Source of the DNA: Flavobacterium cutihirudinis
Lineage (GTDB): Bacteria; Bacteroidota; Bacteroidia; Flavobacteriales; Flavobacteriaceae
Direction of reading: 5' to 3'
DNA: 64,000 nucleotides
Assembly (NCBI RefSeq): GCF_003385895.1
Contig: NZ_QRDQ01000007.1
Location: 124,001 to 188,000 of the forward strand
The translations under genes and the position numbers were made by a program. Of this stretch, positions 11,036-18,609 are shown piece by piece; positions within the stretch are counted from its first letter, which is position 1; each line of letters starts with the position of its first letter. Under the pieces are notes generated by a model that had not been told where the DNA came from, did not search any database, and worked only from the letters and a program-made list of their open reading frames with translations.

Positions 11036-11935
11036 ATGAAGAAACTTCTCTTTCTGGTATTTGTGATTTTTTGTGGATGTCAATCAGATAAAAAAGAAAA
11101 CCAGGATTTGAATCCAGTTTTAGATCTTCCTCCAGATCCTTATTTTGTTGATATAAAGGCAAATGATGTAAAACTTGGCGAGCCTGTTTTTGGCGATTGG
11201 TTGTATTCTCATAAAGAAAAAGGACAAAGTTTTGAACAATTTTTAAAGACAAAACATATTGTCCCAACTAAAAATGAAAACATTATTTATTTGCAACCAC
11301 TCGGTCAATTTGATAAAAGGCAAATGAAACAAATTGAATTGGTTCGTCAGTATTTGGAAATATTTTTTCAGTTGAAAACAAAGATTCTGAATCCAATTTC
11401 AAATGATATAATTCCAAAACATGCCAGACGAATTGGTGACGTAGGGCAGGAACAATTTTTAGCAGGTTATATTTTGGATAGTATTCTAAAAAAAGAGAAA
11501 CCTGAAAGAGGAATTGCGCTAATGGCCATAACGGAAAAAGATTTGTATCCAAAACCGGAATGGAATTACGTTTTTGGATTGGCCTCTTACAGAGATAAAA
11601 TTGCGGTAAGTTCTATGCACCGAATGAAGGATGAAACTAATCCTGATTTAAGTTTATCGAGATTATTGAAAATATGCTCGCATGAAATTGGTCATATGTT
11701 TGGACTTCATCATTGTATTGAAGCCAATTGTGTTATGAATGGTACTAATAGTATGTCAGAAACTGATGAACATTCTCTTAGATTATGTTCGCTTTGCCAA
11801 AGAAAACTGAACTCCGGTTTTCAATATGATAATATTAGAAGGCTTAAAGAACTTGAAAAGTATTTTAAAGACAATAACTTAGCAGAAGGATTGGAATTAA
11901 TGAGGAAAGATAGTCAAAGCATTAAAAACAAATAG
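11036..11935 (+). CDS. Archaemetzincin-type zinc metalloprotease, lipoprotein
   Basis: 299 residues. The N-terminus MKKLLFLVFVIFCGC followed by QSDKKEN is a lipoprotein-like signal. The catalytic signature of archaemetzincins is complete: HEIGHMFGLHHC (HExxHxxGxxHC), four residues to a second Cys, CVM, then 16 residues to CSLC, matching the family's extra zinc-binding Cys4 site. Archaemetzincins (AMZA/AmzA) are usually cytosolic and about 180-200 residues in archaea; this one is longer and apparently exported. Substrates unknown. The cupin gene follows after 2 bp, suggesting cotranscription. Confidence 0.88.
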   Translation: MKKLLFLVFVIFCGCQSDKKENQDLNPVLDLPPDPYFVDIKANDVKLGEPVFGDWLYSHKEKGQSFEQFLKTKHIVPTKNENIIYLQPLGQFDKRQMKQIELVRQYLEIFFQLKTKILNPISNDIIPKHARRIGDVGQEQFLAGYILDSILKKEKPERGIALMAITEKDLYPKPEWNYVFGLASYRDKIAVSSMHRMKDETNPDLSLSRLLKICSHEIGHMFGLHHCIEANCVMNGTNSMSETDEHSLRLCSLCQRKLNSGFQYDNIRRLKELEKYFKDNNLAEGLELMRKDSQSIKNK

Positions 11936-11937
11936 AG

Positions 11938-12279
11938 ATGGCAACCAGTAAAGAGTTTATAAAAGGAGATGAGATAGAATGGGAAGTAGTTGGAGAAGGA
12001 ATCAAACGCAAAATTCTGGCTTTTGATGAGAAAGTAATGCTTGTAAATGTTCACTTCGAAAAAGGTGGAATCGGTGTTTTGCATGAACATTATCATTCGC
12101 AGGTAACGTATATTGCAAGTGGTAAATTTGATGTAACGATCAGCGGCGTCACGCAAACATTAAAAGAAGGAGATAGTTTCTATATTCCGCCTCACGCTAT
12201 TCATGGCGTTGTTTGCCTCGAAACCGGAATGCTTACTGATGTTTTTAGTCCTATTCGTGAGGACTTTTTGAAACCCTAA
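11938..12279 (+). CDS. Cupin-domain protein
   Basis: 113 residues, a single small beta-barrel cupin. The two metal-binding motifs are visible: GVLHEHYHSQVTYIASGKFDV (motif 1, His/His/Gln in place of the usual Glu) and YIPPHAIHGV (motif 2 His). Such single-domain cupins act as dioxygenases, isomerases or sugar-binding modules; no specific role can be assigned. It begins two bases after the archaemetzincin stop and should be translated from the same mRNA. Confidence 0.8.
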   Translation: MATSKEFIKGDEIEWEVVGEGIKRKILAFDEKVMLVNVHFEKGGIGVLHEHYHSQVTYIASGKFDVTISGVTQTLKEGDSFYIPPHAIHGVVCLETGMLTDVFSPIREDFLKP

Positions 12280-12351
12280 ATACAACAGAATTGATGCAAA
12301 AATGCTTTGTTCTGAACTTCATTTTGAAAAATTTATAGATTTTTTAAAGTT

Positions 12352-12378
12352 TTGCTAAAGATTAGATTGGTATTTTTG
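12352..12378 (+). promoter_or_regulatory. Promoter of MFS gene, probably leaderless
   Basis: TTG (12352-12354), 16 bp spacer, then TATTTTTG (12371-12378), matching the Bacteroidota -33/-7 pattern. The ATG begins only 4 bases after the -7 element, so transcription should start at or very near the start codon. Confidence 0.6.
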
Positions 12379-12382
12379 CACC

Positions 12383-13555
12383 ATGAATTTATCAAAAACT
12401 AATGTACTGTTTATGGCAGTTTGCACTGGTCTTATAGTTGCAAATCTTTATTACTGCCAGCCTTTGATTGTTTTAATTGCCAACGAATTTAAAATTCCTG
12501 AAGCGAATGCCGGAACAATAACTTATCTGACTCAGGCAGGTTACGCGATTGGATTATTTTTTATGGTGCCACTTGGCGATAAAATTGAACGAAAAAGGCA
12601 AATTTTAATGACAACTTTTGCATCAGTAATTGCTTTGTTGATTGCTGCAACGGCAAAAAGCTTTTTTATTCTTCAAGCCGCTTCATTATTAATCGGAATT
12701 ACCTCGATTGTACCGCAGCTTATTCTGCCTTTGGCCGCTTCTTTAAGCACGCCGGAACAGCGAGGAAAAGTCATAGGAACAATTATGAGCGGGCTTTTAG
12801 TAGGGATTTTGCTTTCCAGAACTTTAAGCGGATTTATTGGTCAGGTTTTAGGATGGAGATCCATGTTTTATATCGCGGCCGGAATTTGTCTTTTGATCTT
12901 TTTTGTTATTCAGAATAAATTTCCGGTAAATAAACCGCAGTTTCAGGGAACTTACGGTCAGCTTATTCAATCCCTTTTTACACTTATAAAAACGCAACCG
13001 GTTTTGCGTGAAGCCACTATGATTAATGTTTTCAGTTTTGCTCAGTTTGGCGCATTCTGGACAACGATGGTTTTGCTGCTTTCGGGCGAACCGTTTCATT
13101 TTAATAGTGCAACAATTGGTTTGTTTGGAATTGTAGGTGCTTCCGGAGCTTTGGCGGCGCCTTTGGTTGGGAAAATTGGAGACAAAGGAAATTCAAGAAT
13201 TGCAGTTGGTTATGGCTGCTTACTGATTTTAATAAGCTTTTTGATTTTTTATTTTTCAATTGAAAGTGTAATAGGAATTGCAATCGGAATTGTATTTATC
13301 GATATAGGAATTCAAGGTGTTCACATTTCGAATCAAACCAGAGTTTATTCATTATTGCCCGAAGCAAGAAATAGATTAAATACGGTTTTTATGTCGTTCA
13401 GCTTTTTAGGAACAGCAGCCGGATCTGCATACGGATTATTGTTGTGGAAATTGGGCGGATGGCACGCTGTAGCAATTGGCTGTATGGTTTTATCTTTACT
13501 TGCTTTAGCGGTTTACGGAATTACTTATAAATCAATCCCGAAACGTCGGGACTAA
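12383..13555 (+). CDS. MFS transporter (drug/metabolite efflux type)
   Basis: 390 residues with 12 predicted transmembrane helices, the size of DHA1-like major facilitator exporters. Helix 1-2 carries ANLYYCQPL and the motif-A loop reads GDKIERKRQILM. A second motif-A copy (GKIGDKGNSR) after helix 8 marks the internal duplication. Helix 5 has the GILLSRTLSGFIGQVLGWR antiporter-type motif C-like region. It is probably a proton-driven exporter in the inner membrane; substrate unknown. Close relatives are annotated as sugar or multidrug efflux proteins. Confidence 0.88.
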   Translation: MNLSKTNVLFMAVCTGLIVANLYYCQPLIVLIANEFKIPEANAGTITYLTQAGYAIGLFFMVPLGDKIERKRQILMTTFASVIALLIAATAKSFFILQAASLLIGITSIVPQLILPLAASLSTPEQRGKVIGTIMSGLLVGILLSRTLSGFIGQVLGWRSMFYIAAGICLLIFFVIQNKFPVNKPQFQGTYGQLIQSLFTLIKTQPVLREATMINVFSFAQFGAFWTTMVLLLSGEPFHFNSATIGLFGIVGASGALAAPLVGKIGDKGNSRIAVGYGCLLILISFLIFYFSIESVIGIAIGIVFIDIGIQGVHISNQTRVYSLLPEARNRLNTVFMSFSFLGTAAGSAYGLLLWKLGGWHAVAIGCMVLSLLALAVYGITYKSIPKRRD

Positions 13556-13591
13556 ATAACAAAACCGCAAATTCATTAAAAAATTAATTTG

Positions 13592-13599
13592 TAAATTTG
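13592..13599 (+). promoter_or_regulatory. -7 element of PPIase gene
   Basis: TAAATTTG matches TAnnTTTG, 23 bp upstream of the chosen ATG at 13623. The TTG at 13602 lies too close to this element to be the translation start. Confidence 0.6.
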
Positions 13600-13622
13600 C
13601 GTTGAAATTAAAAATAACAACA

Positions 13623-14555
13623 ATGGAAAACGGAATATACGCTAAATTCAACACTAGCAAAGGTTCGATTTTAGTAAAATTGACTCACGATTTAACACCT
13701 GGAACTGTAGGGAACTTTGTAGCTCTTGCAGAAGGTAATATGGAAAATAAAGTAAAACCTCAAGGACAAAAATTCTATGACGGATTAAACTTTCACAGAG
13801 TAATCGCTGATTTTATGATTCAGGGAGGATGTCCAAAAGGAACTGGAACTGGAGATCCTGGATATAAATTTGATGACGAATTTCACCCAACTTTAAAACA
13901 CGATCGTCCGGGAGTTTTATCTATGGCAAATTCTGGACCTGGAAGTAATGGTTCTCAATTTTTCATCACTCACGTTCCAACTCCTTGGTTAGATGGTAAA
14001 CATAGTGTTTTTGGATATGTTGTTGAAGGACAAGATATCGTTGATGCTGTTGCTCAAGGTGATAACTTAGATTCAGTAGAAATTATCAGAGTTGGTGAGG
14101 AAGCTCAGAAATTTAATGCTATCGAAGCTTTCATTGGTTTAAAAGGTGCTCGTCTAAAAAGAGAAGCAGCTTTAAAAGCAGAATCTGAAGCAAAAATGGA
14201 ACAATTAGCTGCTGGTTTTGATAAAACTGAAAGTGGTTTACGTTATAAAATGATTCAAAAAGGGGAAGGTAAAAGAGCTGAAGCAGGAAAAACAGTTTCT
14301 GTTCACTACGAAGGTTCTTTAGAAAACGGAAAAGTTTTTGATTCTTCTTACCCGAGAAAAAAACCAATCGAATTCAAATTAGGAATTGGACAGGTTATCG
14401 AAGGATGGGATGAAGGTATCGCTTTATTGCAAGTTGGAGACAAAGCTCGTTTTGTAATTCCATCTGATTTAGCATACGGACCATCAGGTGCTGGAGGTGT
14501 TATCCCACCAAACGCAACTTTGATTTTTGATGTTGAATTAATGGACGTTAAATAA
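13623..14555 (+). CDS. Bifunctional peptidyl-prolyl isomerase: cyclophilin + FKBP
   Basis: 310 residues. Residues ~1-140 form a cyclophilin domain ([34 protein letters not shown] with the catalytic Arg, [27 protein letters not shown]). After a ~50-residue helical charged linker comes an FKBP domain (about 200-310: [66 protein letters not shown]). Fusions of both isomerase folds are common in Flavobacteria. The ATG at 13623 is chosen over a TTG at 13602. There is no signal peptide, so a cytoplasmic folding catalyst is expected. Confidence 0.93.
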   Translation: MENGIYAKFNTSKGSILVKLTHDLTPGTVGNFVALAEGNMENKVKPQGQKFYDGLNFHRVIADFMIQGGCPKGTGTGDPGYKFDDEFHPTLKHDRPGVLSMANSGPGSNGSQFFITHVPTPWLDGKHSVFGYVVEGQDIVDAVAQGDNLDSVEIIRVGEEAQKFNAIEAFIGLKGARLKREAALKAESEAKMEQLAAGFDKTESGLRYKMIQKGEGKRAEAGKTVSVHYEGSLENGKVFDSSYPRKKPIEFKLGIGQVIEGWDEGIALLQVGDKARFVIPSDLAYGPSGAGGVIPPNATLIFDVELMDVK

Positions 14556-14590
14556 GAATTTAGAAGCAATTTAGTATTGTTTTAAATAGT

Positions 14591-14622
14591 AATCCCACAT
14601 GCCACGGCATGTGGGATTTTTT
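14591..14622 (+). terminator. Rho-independent terminator after PPIase gene
   Basis: AATCCCACATGCC pairs with GGCATGTGGGATT through a very tight loop, followed by a run of T, 35 bp after the stop codon. Confidence 0.9.
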
Positions 14623-14653
14623 TATATTTACTTAATAAAAAAAAACACGAGCA

Positions 14654-14962
14654 ATGAAATCAAAAATTTTAACACTAGCCGCTATAGGATTATTTTTAGT
14701 TTCGTGCGGTACAAAAAAAGCACCAGCTGCACCAGCAACACCACCTGTTGCTGAAACTGTAAAAACAGTAGAACTAACTCCGGAACTTGCCGAAGGTAAA
14801 AGCTTATATGAAAATAACTGTGCAAGATGTCACAAATTAAAGGACCCTAAGAAATATACTAAGGAAGAATGGGGGCCAATTTTAGTAAAAATGCAGAAAA
14901 AAGCGAAGTTAGATGATGTTAAAATGGCTTCGATTACAAACTATATTCATTCGCAATTGTAA
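14654..14962 (+). CDS. c-type cytochrome lipoprotein
   Basis: 102 residues. A lipoprotein signal (LAAIGLFLVSC, Cys18) is followed by an Ala/Pro-rich tether (KKAPAAPATPPVAE) and a small haem c domain with CARCH as the covalent haem-binding motif (about residues 56-60). Met residues in the C-terminal helix region (VKMQKK, VKMASI) could be the distal ligand. It is a membrane-tethered periplasmic electron carrier or orphan diheme-type fragment; its redox partners are not encoded nearby. Terminators separate it from genes on both sides. Confidence 0.85.
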   Translation: MKSKILTLAAIGLFLVSCGTKKAPAAPATPPVAETVKTVELTPELAEGKSLYENNCARCHKLKDPKKYTKEEWGPILVKMQKKAKLDDVKMASITNYIHSQL

Positions 14963-14976
14963 TTTGCTCTTGAAGA

Positions 14977-15025
14977 AAAAAAAGAAAAATGATTCAATAA
15001 TTTAATTGAATCGTTTTTCTTTTTT
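14977..15025 (+). terminator. Terminator after cytochrome gene
   Basis: AAAGAAAAATGATTCAAT pairs with ATTGAATCGTTTTTCTTT around a 6-nt loop and ends in T-rich sequence, about 15 bp after the cytochrome stop. Confidence 0.8.
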
Positions 15026-15038
15026 AAACAGATATAAA

Positions 15039-15067
15039 AAAACACCTTCATATAAATGAGGTGTTTA
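15039..15067 (-). terminator. Terminator after GreA-like gene
   Basis: AAACACCT(T)CAT pairs with ATGAGGTGTTT with one bulged base. On the minus strand it lies just after the GreA-like stop and is T-rich downstream. Confidence 0.65.
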
Positions 15068-15072
15068 AAAAG

Positions 15073-15468
15073 TTATGAAGTATGTACTTCAGAATTGTCA
15101 ACAGCAACTATTTTTAAAGTTTTAATTCCAGCTGGTAATTCCCAATCAACCTGATCGTTTTCTTTAAAACCAATAATTGCGACACTTAGAGGCGCTAGAA
15201 TTGAAATTTTTGATTGCTTTAAGTCGGCAGATGAAGGTAAAACAATTTGTATTTTCATTTGTTTTTGTGCCTTGACATCTTCAATAGTTACCGTAGAATT
15301 TATACGGATCACTGAAGGATCTAATTCACTTTCTTTACTGATAACGGCGCGATCCAGTTCCTGAGAAAGCTGATTCGCTTCTTTTGTATTTGTTGAATTT
15401 TTACTTTTTAAAATCAATTCTCTTAAAAATTGATAATCTGATTTCGTGAAAGAAGGTATTGGTTTCAT
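15073..15468 (-). CDS. GreA/GreB-family C-terminal domain protein (Rnk-like)
   Basis: 131 residues. The C-terminal ~80 residues match the FKBP-like GreA/GreB C-terminal domain (INSTVTIEDVKAQKQMKIQIVLP, KISILAPLSVAIIGFKENDQVDWELPAGIKTLKIVAV). The N-terminal part is a short helical hairpin rather than the full coiled coil of GreA, as in Rnk-like proteins that bind RNA polymerase without cleaving RNA. It is likely an RNA polymerase secondary-channel binder of stress or growth control. It is preceded by an unusually long, structured intergenic region. Confidence 0.8.
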   Translation of the reverse strand: MKPIPSFTKSDYQFLRELILKSKNSTNTKEANQLSQELDRAVISKESELDPSVIRINSTVTIEDVKAQKQMKIQIVLPSSADLKQSKISILAPLSVAIIGFKENDQVDWELPAGIKTLKIVAVDNSEVHTS

Positions 15469-15645
15469 ATCTGTTTGTTTTAATATTTTTTTGAATGATT
15501 TTTCTTCTTTTGTAATTTAAAGCATAAGCTGTTGCAAGCCTTTTTAAGGTTCAATTTTCAAATTGCTTTAAATAAGGAAAAACAAAAAAATACCTGACCA
15601 AAATTGATTTTGTCAAATAATTGAATGTTTTAATGTGGTATAAAT

Positions 15646-15726
15646 CCTCCGCCTGAAAGAAGAAATGAAATAGACGGAGGCCTAATGAATAAAGGCCTTA
15701 CTATGTGACACAAATACAGCAGTCAT
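15646..15726 (-). other. Mini-ORF with two overlapping hairpins upstream of GreA-like gene
   Basis: The 378-bp gene-free region 15469-15846 holds this structure. On the minus strand a 14-codon ORF (15726-15682, MTAVFVSHSKAFIH) ends inside a hairpin made by two AGGCCT boxes (15693-15698 and 15678-15683). A second hairpin, CCTCCG (15646-15651) with CGGAGG (15675-15680), shares three bases with the first, so the two cannot form together. This layout resembles a translation-coupled leader, but function is unproven. The rest of the region shows only AT-rich sequence. Confidence 0.35.
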
Positions 15727-15821
15727 TGGTCTTCTTGTTAAAGAAAACAGCAAAAATGAAACTGTAATTATTGTTATAGTGCTCACAATGAGTGTTGTTG
15801 AATTTAGCTTACAAAGATAAG

Positions 15822-15829
15822 AAAACTTT
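15822..15829 (-). promoter_or_regulatory. -7 element upstream of the GreA leader region
   Basis: Minus strand TATCTTTG matches TAnnTTTG. No gene begins within 300 bp downstream except the 14-codon mini-ORF, so a transcript from here would have a long untranslated leader before the GreA-like gene. Confidence 0.5.
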
Positions 15830-15846
15830 TTTAATGCGAAAAAGCT

Positions 15847-16401
15847 TTATTTCCATTTGATATTACAGCCGATACTAGGTTTCTGAATATCGCTTAGAGT
15901 TCGGTTGTAAATTAAGGCATCAATGGCACTTCTTAAATCGCTTCCGCTTAGCGGAATTCCATTTCCGGGTCTTGAATCGTCTAATTGACCTCTGTAAAAT
16001 AATTTGTTTTGGCTGTCAAACAAAAAGAAATCCGGTGTACAAGCTGCGTCATAGGCTTTCGCAATTTCCTGACTTTCGTCAAATAGATACGGAAAATCAA
16101 TTTTGTTTTGAAATGCAAATTCAGTCATTTTTTCTGGTGAATCTTCAGGATATTTTTCAATATCATTACTTGAAATAGCGACAATTCCCAATCCCTGAAC
16201 GCGATAATCGTTTGCAATCATTACGATTTCTCTAATAACATGAAGCACAAAAGGACAATGATTACACATAAAAATGACAAGCGTTCCTTTTGAACCTTTC
16301 AAATCTTCAAAGGAATAGCTGTTGTTTGAATTGGTATCTTTTAAATAAAATTCAGGAGCAATCGTTCCAAGCGGAATCATATTTGAAGGAGTTCGTGCCA
16401 T
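15847..16401 (-). CDS. Thioredoxin-fold peroxiredoxin-like protein
   Basis: 184 residues from the ATG at 16401 (MARTPSNMIPLG). A longer reading frame from 16458 adds 19 residues that are not typical of the family. It carries an AhpC/TSA-type thioredoxin fold: GTIAPEFYLKD, LVIFMCNHCPFVLHV (active-site CNHC, a CxxC with His-Cys-Pro), VAISSNDIEKYPEDSPEKM, DESQEIAKAYDAACTPDFFLF and FYRGQLDDSRPGN. This group is a widespread cytoplasmic redoxin family of uncharacterised thiol-disulfide or peroxide-reducing activity. No clear promoter or partner gene was seen. Confidence 0.85.
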   Translation of the reverse strand: MARTPSNMIPLGTIAPEFYLKDTNSNNSYSFEDLKGSKGTLVIFMCNHCPFVLHVIREIVMIANDYRVQGLGIVAISSNDIEKYPEDSPEKMTEFAFQNKIDFPYLFDESQEIAKAYDAACTPDFFLFDSQNKLFYRGQLDDSRPGNGIPLSGSDLRSAIDALIYNRTLSDIQKPSIGCNIKWK

Positions 16402-16497
16402 TTTTACAGATAATTTATTCTCAAAAATAGCTTTAAATTTCTGTAAATAAAAGGGCACAAGAAAGAATTCTTATGCTGTTTAATTTTTTTAGCTACT

Positions 16498-16513
16498 CCC
16501 GATAGCTATCGGG
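16498..16513. repeat. 16-bp perfect palindrome
   Basis: CCCGATAGCTATCGGG between two minus-strand genes. The sequence type recurs in Flavobacterium genomes as far as I recall. It is not followed by a T-run and is therefore not a clear terminator. Confidence 0.5.
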
Positions 16514-16594
16514 ATTCACAGATCAAAATGATTATTAAATTTTATACTGATTTCAACTTTATAAAATCATTTTAATCTGTGGCTAAACCTATTT

Positions 16595-17488
16595 TTATGA
16601 ATTCAAAAATTCAAGTAAATCTTTATTTAATTTGTCTTTTTCAGTGTAAAAAAGCCCGTGTGGAGCGCCTTCGTAAACAATGAAAGTATTGTTTTCTATT
16701 GCTTTTGCTGTTTTTTCTGAACTGATTTCAATAGGAACATTTTTATCGTCAGTTCCATGAATTATTAAAGTTGGAACTTTGATAGTATGAAGTTCATCTC
16801 TAAAATCGGTGTTGTTTAACGATTCGGCACATTGTAAAGTTGCTCTTGGAGAAGCCACTGAACACAAATTTCTGTAATATTCTAATAATGGTGTACTTAA
16901 AGGTTTGTTGATGATGTTTACACCAAAGAATATTTTACCAAAATTATCCAAAAAACCAATTCTGTCTTCTCTAATTGCCGCAGCACTAGATTCTCCTTTT
17001 TCTTTTGGACGTCCTTCAGGATTGTCTTCCGTTTTTGCTAAAAATGGAATAATTGACGAAATTAGAGCTGCTTTAGTAACGCCTTTTCCTTGATGTCTGC
17101 TGAAATATCGAACAACTTCGCCACCTCCCATAGAAAAACCAACTAAAGTCACGTCTTCTAATTGCAGTTGCTCAATAATTTCGCTTAAATCATCTGTCAA
17201 AGTATCATAATCATAACCATCCCAAGGTTGAGATGATTTACCAAAACCACGACGGTCATAAGCAATTACTCTGTAATTATTCTGAACCAAAAATTCTGTT
17301 TGATACTCCCACATTTCGTTAGAAAGCGGCCATCCGTGAATTAAAATTACCGGTTTTCCTTTTCCGTAATCTCTTACGTAAAGTTTTACATTTTTTGCTG
17401 TTTCAATATATTTATCACTATTCGATTTGTTGACTTCATAATCAAAATCTTTAAGAGAAATTCCGGGACTTATTAAATTATTTTCCAT
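16595..17488 (-). CDS. Alpha/beta hydrolase (cofactor-free haloperoxidase-like)
   Basis: 297 residues. An atypical N-terminal ~25 residues precede a canonical alpha/beta-hydrolase core: VILIHGWPLSNEMWEYQ (oxyanion-hole HGWP), RVIAYDRRGFGKSSQP, the nucleophile elbow VGFSMGGGEVVRY (Ser in GFSMGG), LIIHGTDDKNVP (acidic residue) and YEGAPHGLFYTE (catalytic His). This pattern matches the non-haem chloroperoxidase/arylesterase subgroup. Without a signal peptide it is probably cytoplasmic; physiological substrate unknown. Confidence 0.88.
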   Translation of the reverse strand: MENNLISPGISLKDFDYEVNKSNSDKYIETAKNVKLYVRDYGKGKPVILIHGWPLSNEMWEYQTEFLVQNNYRVIAYDRRGFGKSSQPWDGYDYDTLTDDLSEIIEQLQLEDVTLVGFSMGGGEVVRYFSRHQGKGVTKAALISSIIPFLAKTEDNPEGRPKEKGESSAAAIREDRIGFLDNFGKIFFGVNIINKPLSTPLLEYYRNLCSVASPRATLQCAESLNNTDFRDELHTIKVPTLIIHGTDDKNVPIEISSEKTAKAIENNTFIVYEGAPHGLFYTEKDKLNKDLLEFLNS

Positions 17489-17588
17489 TTTATATGTTTT
17501 TACTGTTAGTTTAAAAAGATGATGAGTAAAATTAATTGAAGTCCTAAAAAAGGGGTTATAGAATTAGTTAGATTAGTTACAAAATTTA

Positions 17589-17596
17589 TAGGTTTG
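17589..17596 (+). promoter_or_regulatory. -7 element of csaA
   Basis: TAGGTTTG matches TAnnTTTG, 19 bp before the csaA ATG. Confidence 0.55.
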
Positions 17597-17615
17597 TAAA
17601 TAAACAATTTTAGAA

Positions 17616-17951
17616 ATGGATTTAACCTGGAATGAATTTGAAAGAACCGATATGCGAGTAGGAACTATTGTTGAGGTAAATGATTTTCCTGAAGCAAGAA
17701 AACCGGCTTTTCAATTAACAATAGATTTTGGTTCCGAAATCGGAATCCGAAAATCATCGGCGCAAATTACAAAGCGTTATAAAAAAGAAGATTTGGTAAA
17801 CAGACAAATCGTTGCCGTTGTAAATTTTCCGAAAAAACAAATCGGGAAATTTATGAGCGAATGTCTGGTTCTTGGCGCTGTAGGCGAGGAGGGAGATGTT
17901 ATTTTATTAGCACCGGATTTTAAGATTGAAAATGGACTGCGTATAGGATAG
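17616..17951 (+). CDS. csaA: tRNA-binding protein CsaA
   Basis: 111 residues, the usual length of CsaA. The OB-fold tRNA-binding domain is complete: FERTDMRVGTIVEVNDFPEARKPAFQL, SSAQITKRYKKEDLVNRQIVAVVNFPKKQIG and ECLVLGAVGEEGDVILLAPD. The RxGxI and NFPPRxI-like segments fit the CsaA consensus. It is a homodimeric cytoplasmic protein with reported chaperone and tRNA-binding activity, related to the C-terminal domain of MetRS. It is monocistronic and convergent with the RBBP9-type hydrolase, separated by a hairpin repeat. Confidence 0.93.
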   Translation: MDLTWNEFERTDMRVGTIVEVNDFPEARKPAFQLTIDFGSEIGIRKSSAQITKRYKKEDLVNRQIVAVVNFPKKQIGKFMSECLVLGAVGEEGDVILLAPDFKIENGLRIG

Positions 17952-18040
17952 TTTTTAGTCGCAGTCTCAGTGTTCAGTCTCAGTGTCGGTATTAAGTCCC
18001 AGTTCAAAACTGCAAACTGCGACTGAATACTGCGACTGTA
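17952..18040. repeat. CAGT/ACTG-unit hairpin element, copy 1
   Basis: The convergent intergenic space is filled with short repeats: AGTCGCAG, AGTCTCAG and GTTCAG units on the left and ACTGCGACTG units on the right, meeting at GTTCAAAACTG. The two halves are inverted relative to each other and can fold as a long imperfect hairpin. Related copies lie at 23140-23262 and 56458-56547. Confidence 0.65.
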
Positions 18041-18042
18041 AA

Positions 18043-18588
18043 CTAAGAAATCTTCTCAATCAACTGATTCAAAATCACTTGTCCTTCTTCCCAGTATTTT
18101 AAATCGGAATCAGAATTGATGTGTCCTTGTTGGCCAACGTTCACAAAATCACTTCCCCATTTTTCTGCAAAATATTGTTTTCTTTCGAAAGAAGCATAAG
18201 GATCATTTTCGCTAGCGACAACAATTGATGGAAATGGTAATTTATAAAGCGGCATTGGTGAAAAATTCCGGATAATATCCGGAGTATGTTCTGGTGAGTC
18301 AACATCTGCAGGAGCGACCAATAAAGCACCAATAATATTTTTGTTCGAATTGTTTTCTGCCCAATGCAATACTAAAGAAACCGCAAGACTATGCGCAACT
18401 AAAATTGTTGGATTTTCTAGTTTGTCAACTTCTTCGTTTAAGCGGGAAATCCAATCTTCGCGAACAGGTTCGTCCCAATTGTCCTGAACCAAACGAATTG
18501 AGTTTTTAAATTTTTCATGCCAAAAGGTTTGCCAATGTTTATCTCCGGAATTTCCTAATCCGGGTAAAATCAATAACTGTGTGTCCAT
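18043..18588 (-). CDS. RBBP9/YdeN-family serine hydrolase
   Basis: 181 residues, the standard size for this compact alpha/beta-hydrolase family. Seen: the N-terminal LLILPGLGNSGDKHWQTFWH (oxyanion loop), VAHSLAVSL (Ser nucleophile; family form HSxG/HSLG, here HSLA), VVASENDPYASFE (acid) and GQQGHINSDSDL (catalytic His). These proteins are cytoplasmic and largely uncharacterised; some are carboxylesterases. The gene is 21 bp downstream of a second, exported hydrolase gene on the same strand, so the two may be cotranscribed. Confidence 0.88.
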   Translation of the reverse strand: MDTQLLILPGLGNSGDKHWQTFWHEKFKNSIRLVQDNWDEPVREDWISRLNEEVDKLENPTILVAHSLAVSLVLHWAENNSNKNIIGALLVAPADVDSPEHTPDIIRNFSPMPLYKLPFPSIVVASENDPYASFERKQYFAEKWGSDFVNVGQQGHINSDSDLKYWEEGQVILNQLIEKIS

Positions 18589-18609
18589 TGCCGTGGATTT
18601 TTATTGTGT

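Noticed and set aside
13602..13622. TTG start for the cyclophilin-FKBP gene
   Set aside because: The TTG sits three bases after the -7 element; ATG at 13623 gives the family N-terminus.
16498..16513. CCCGATAGCTATCGGG as a terminator
   Set aside because: No T-run follows on either strand; listed as a repeat only.
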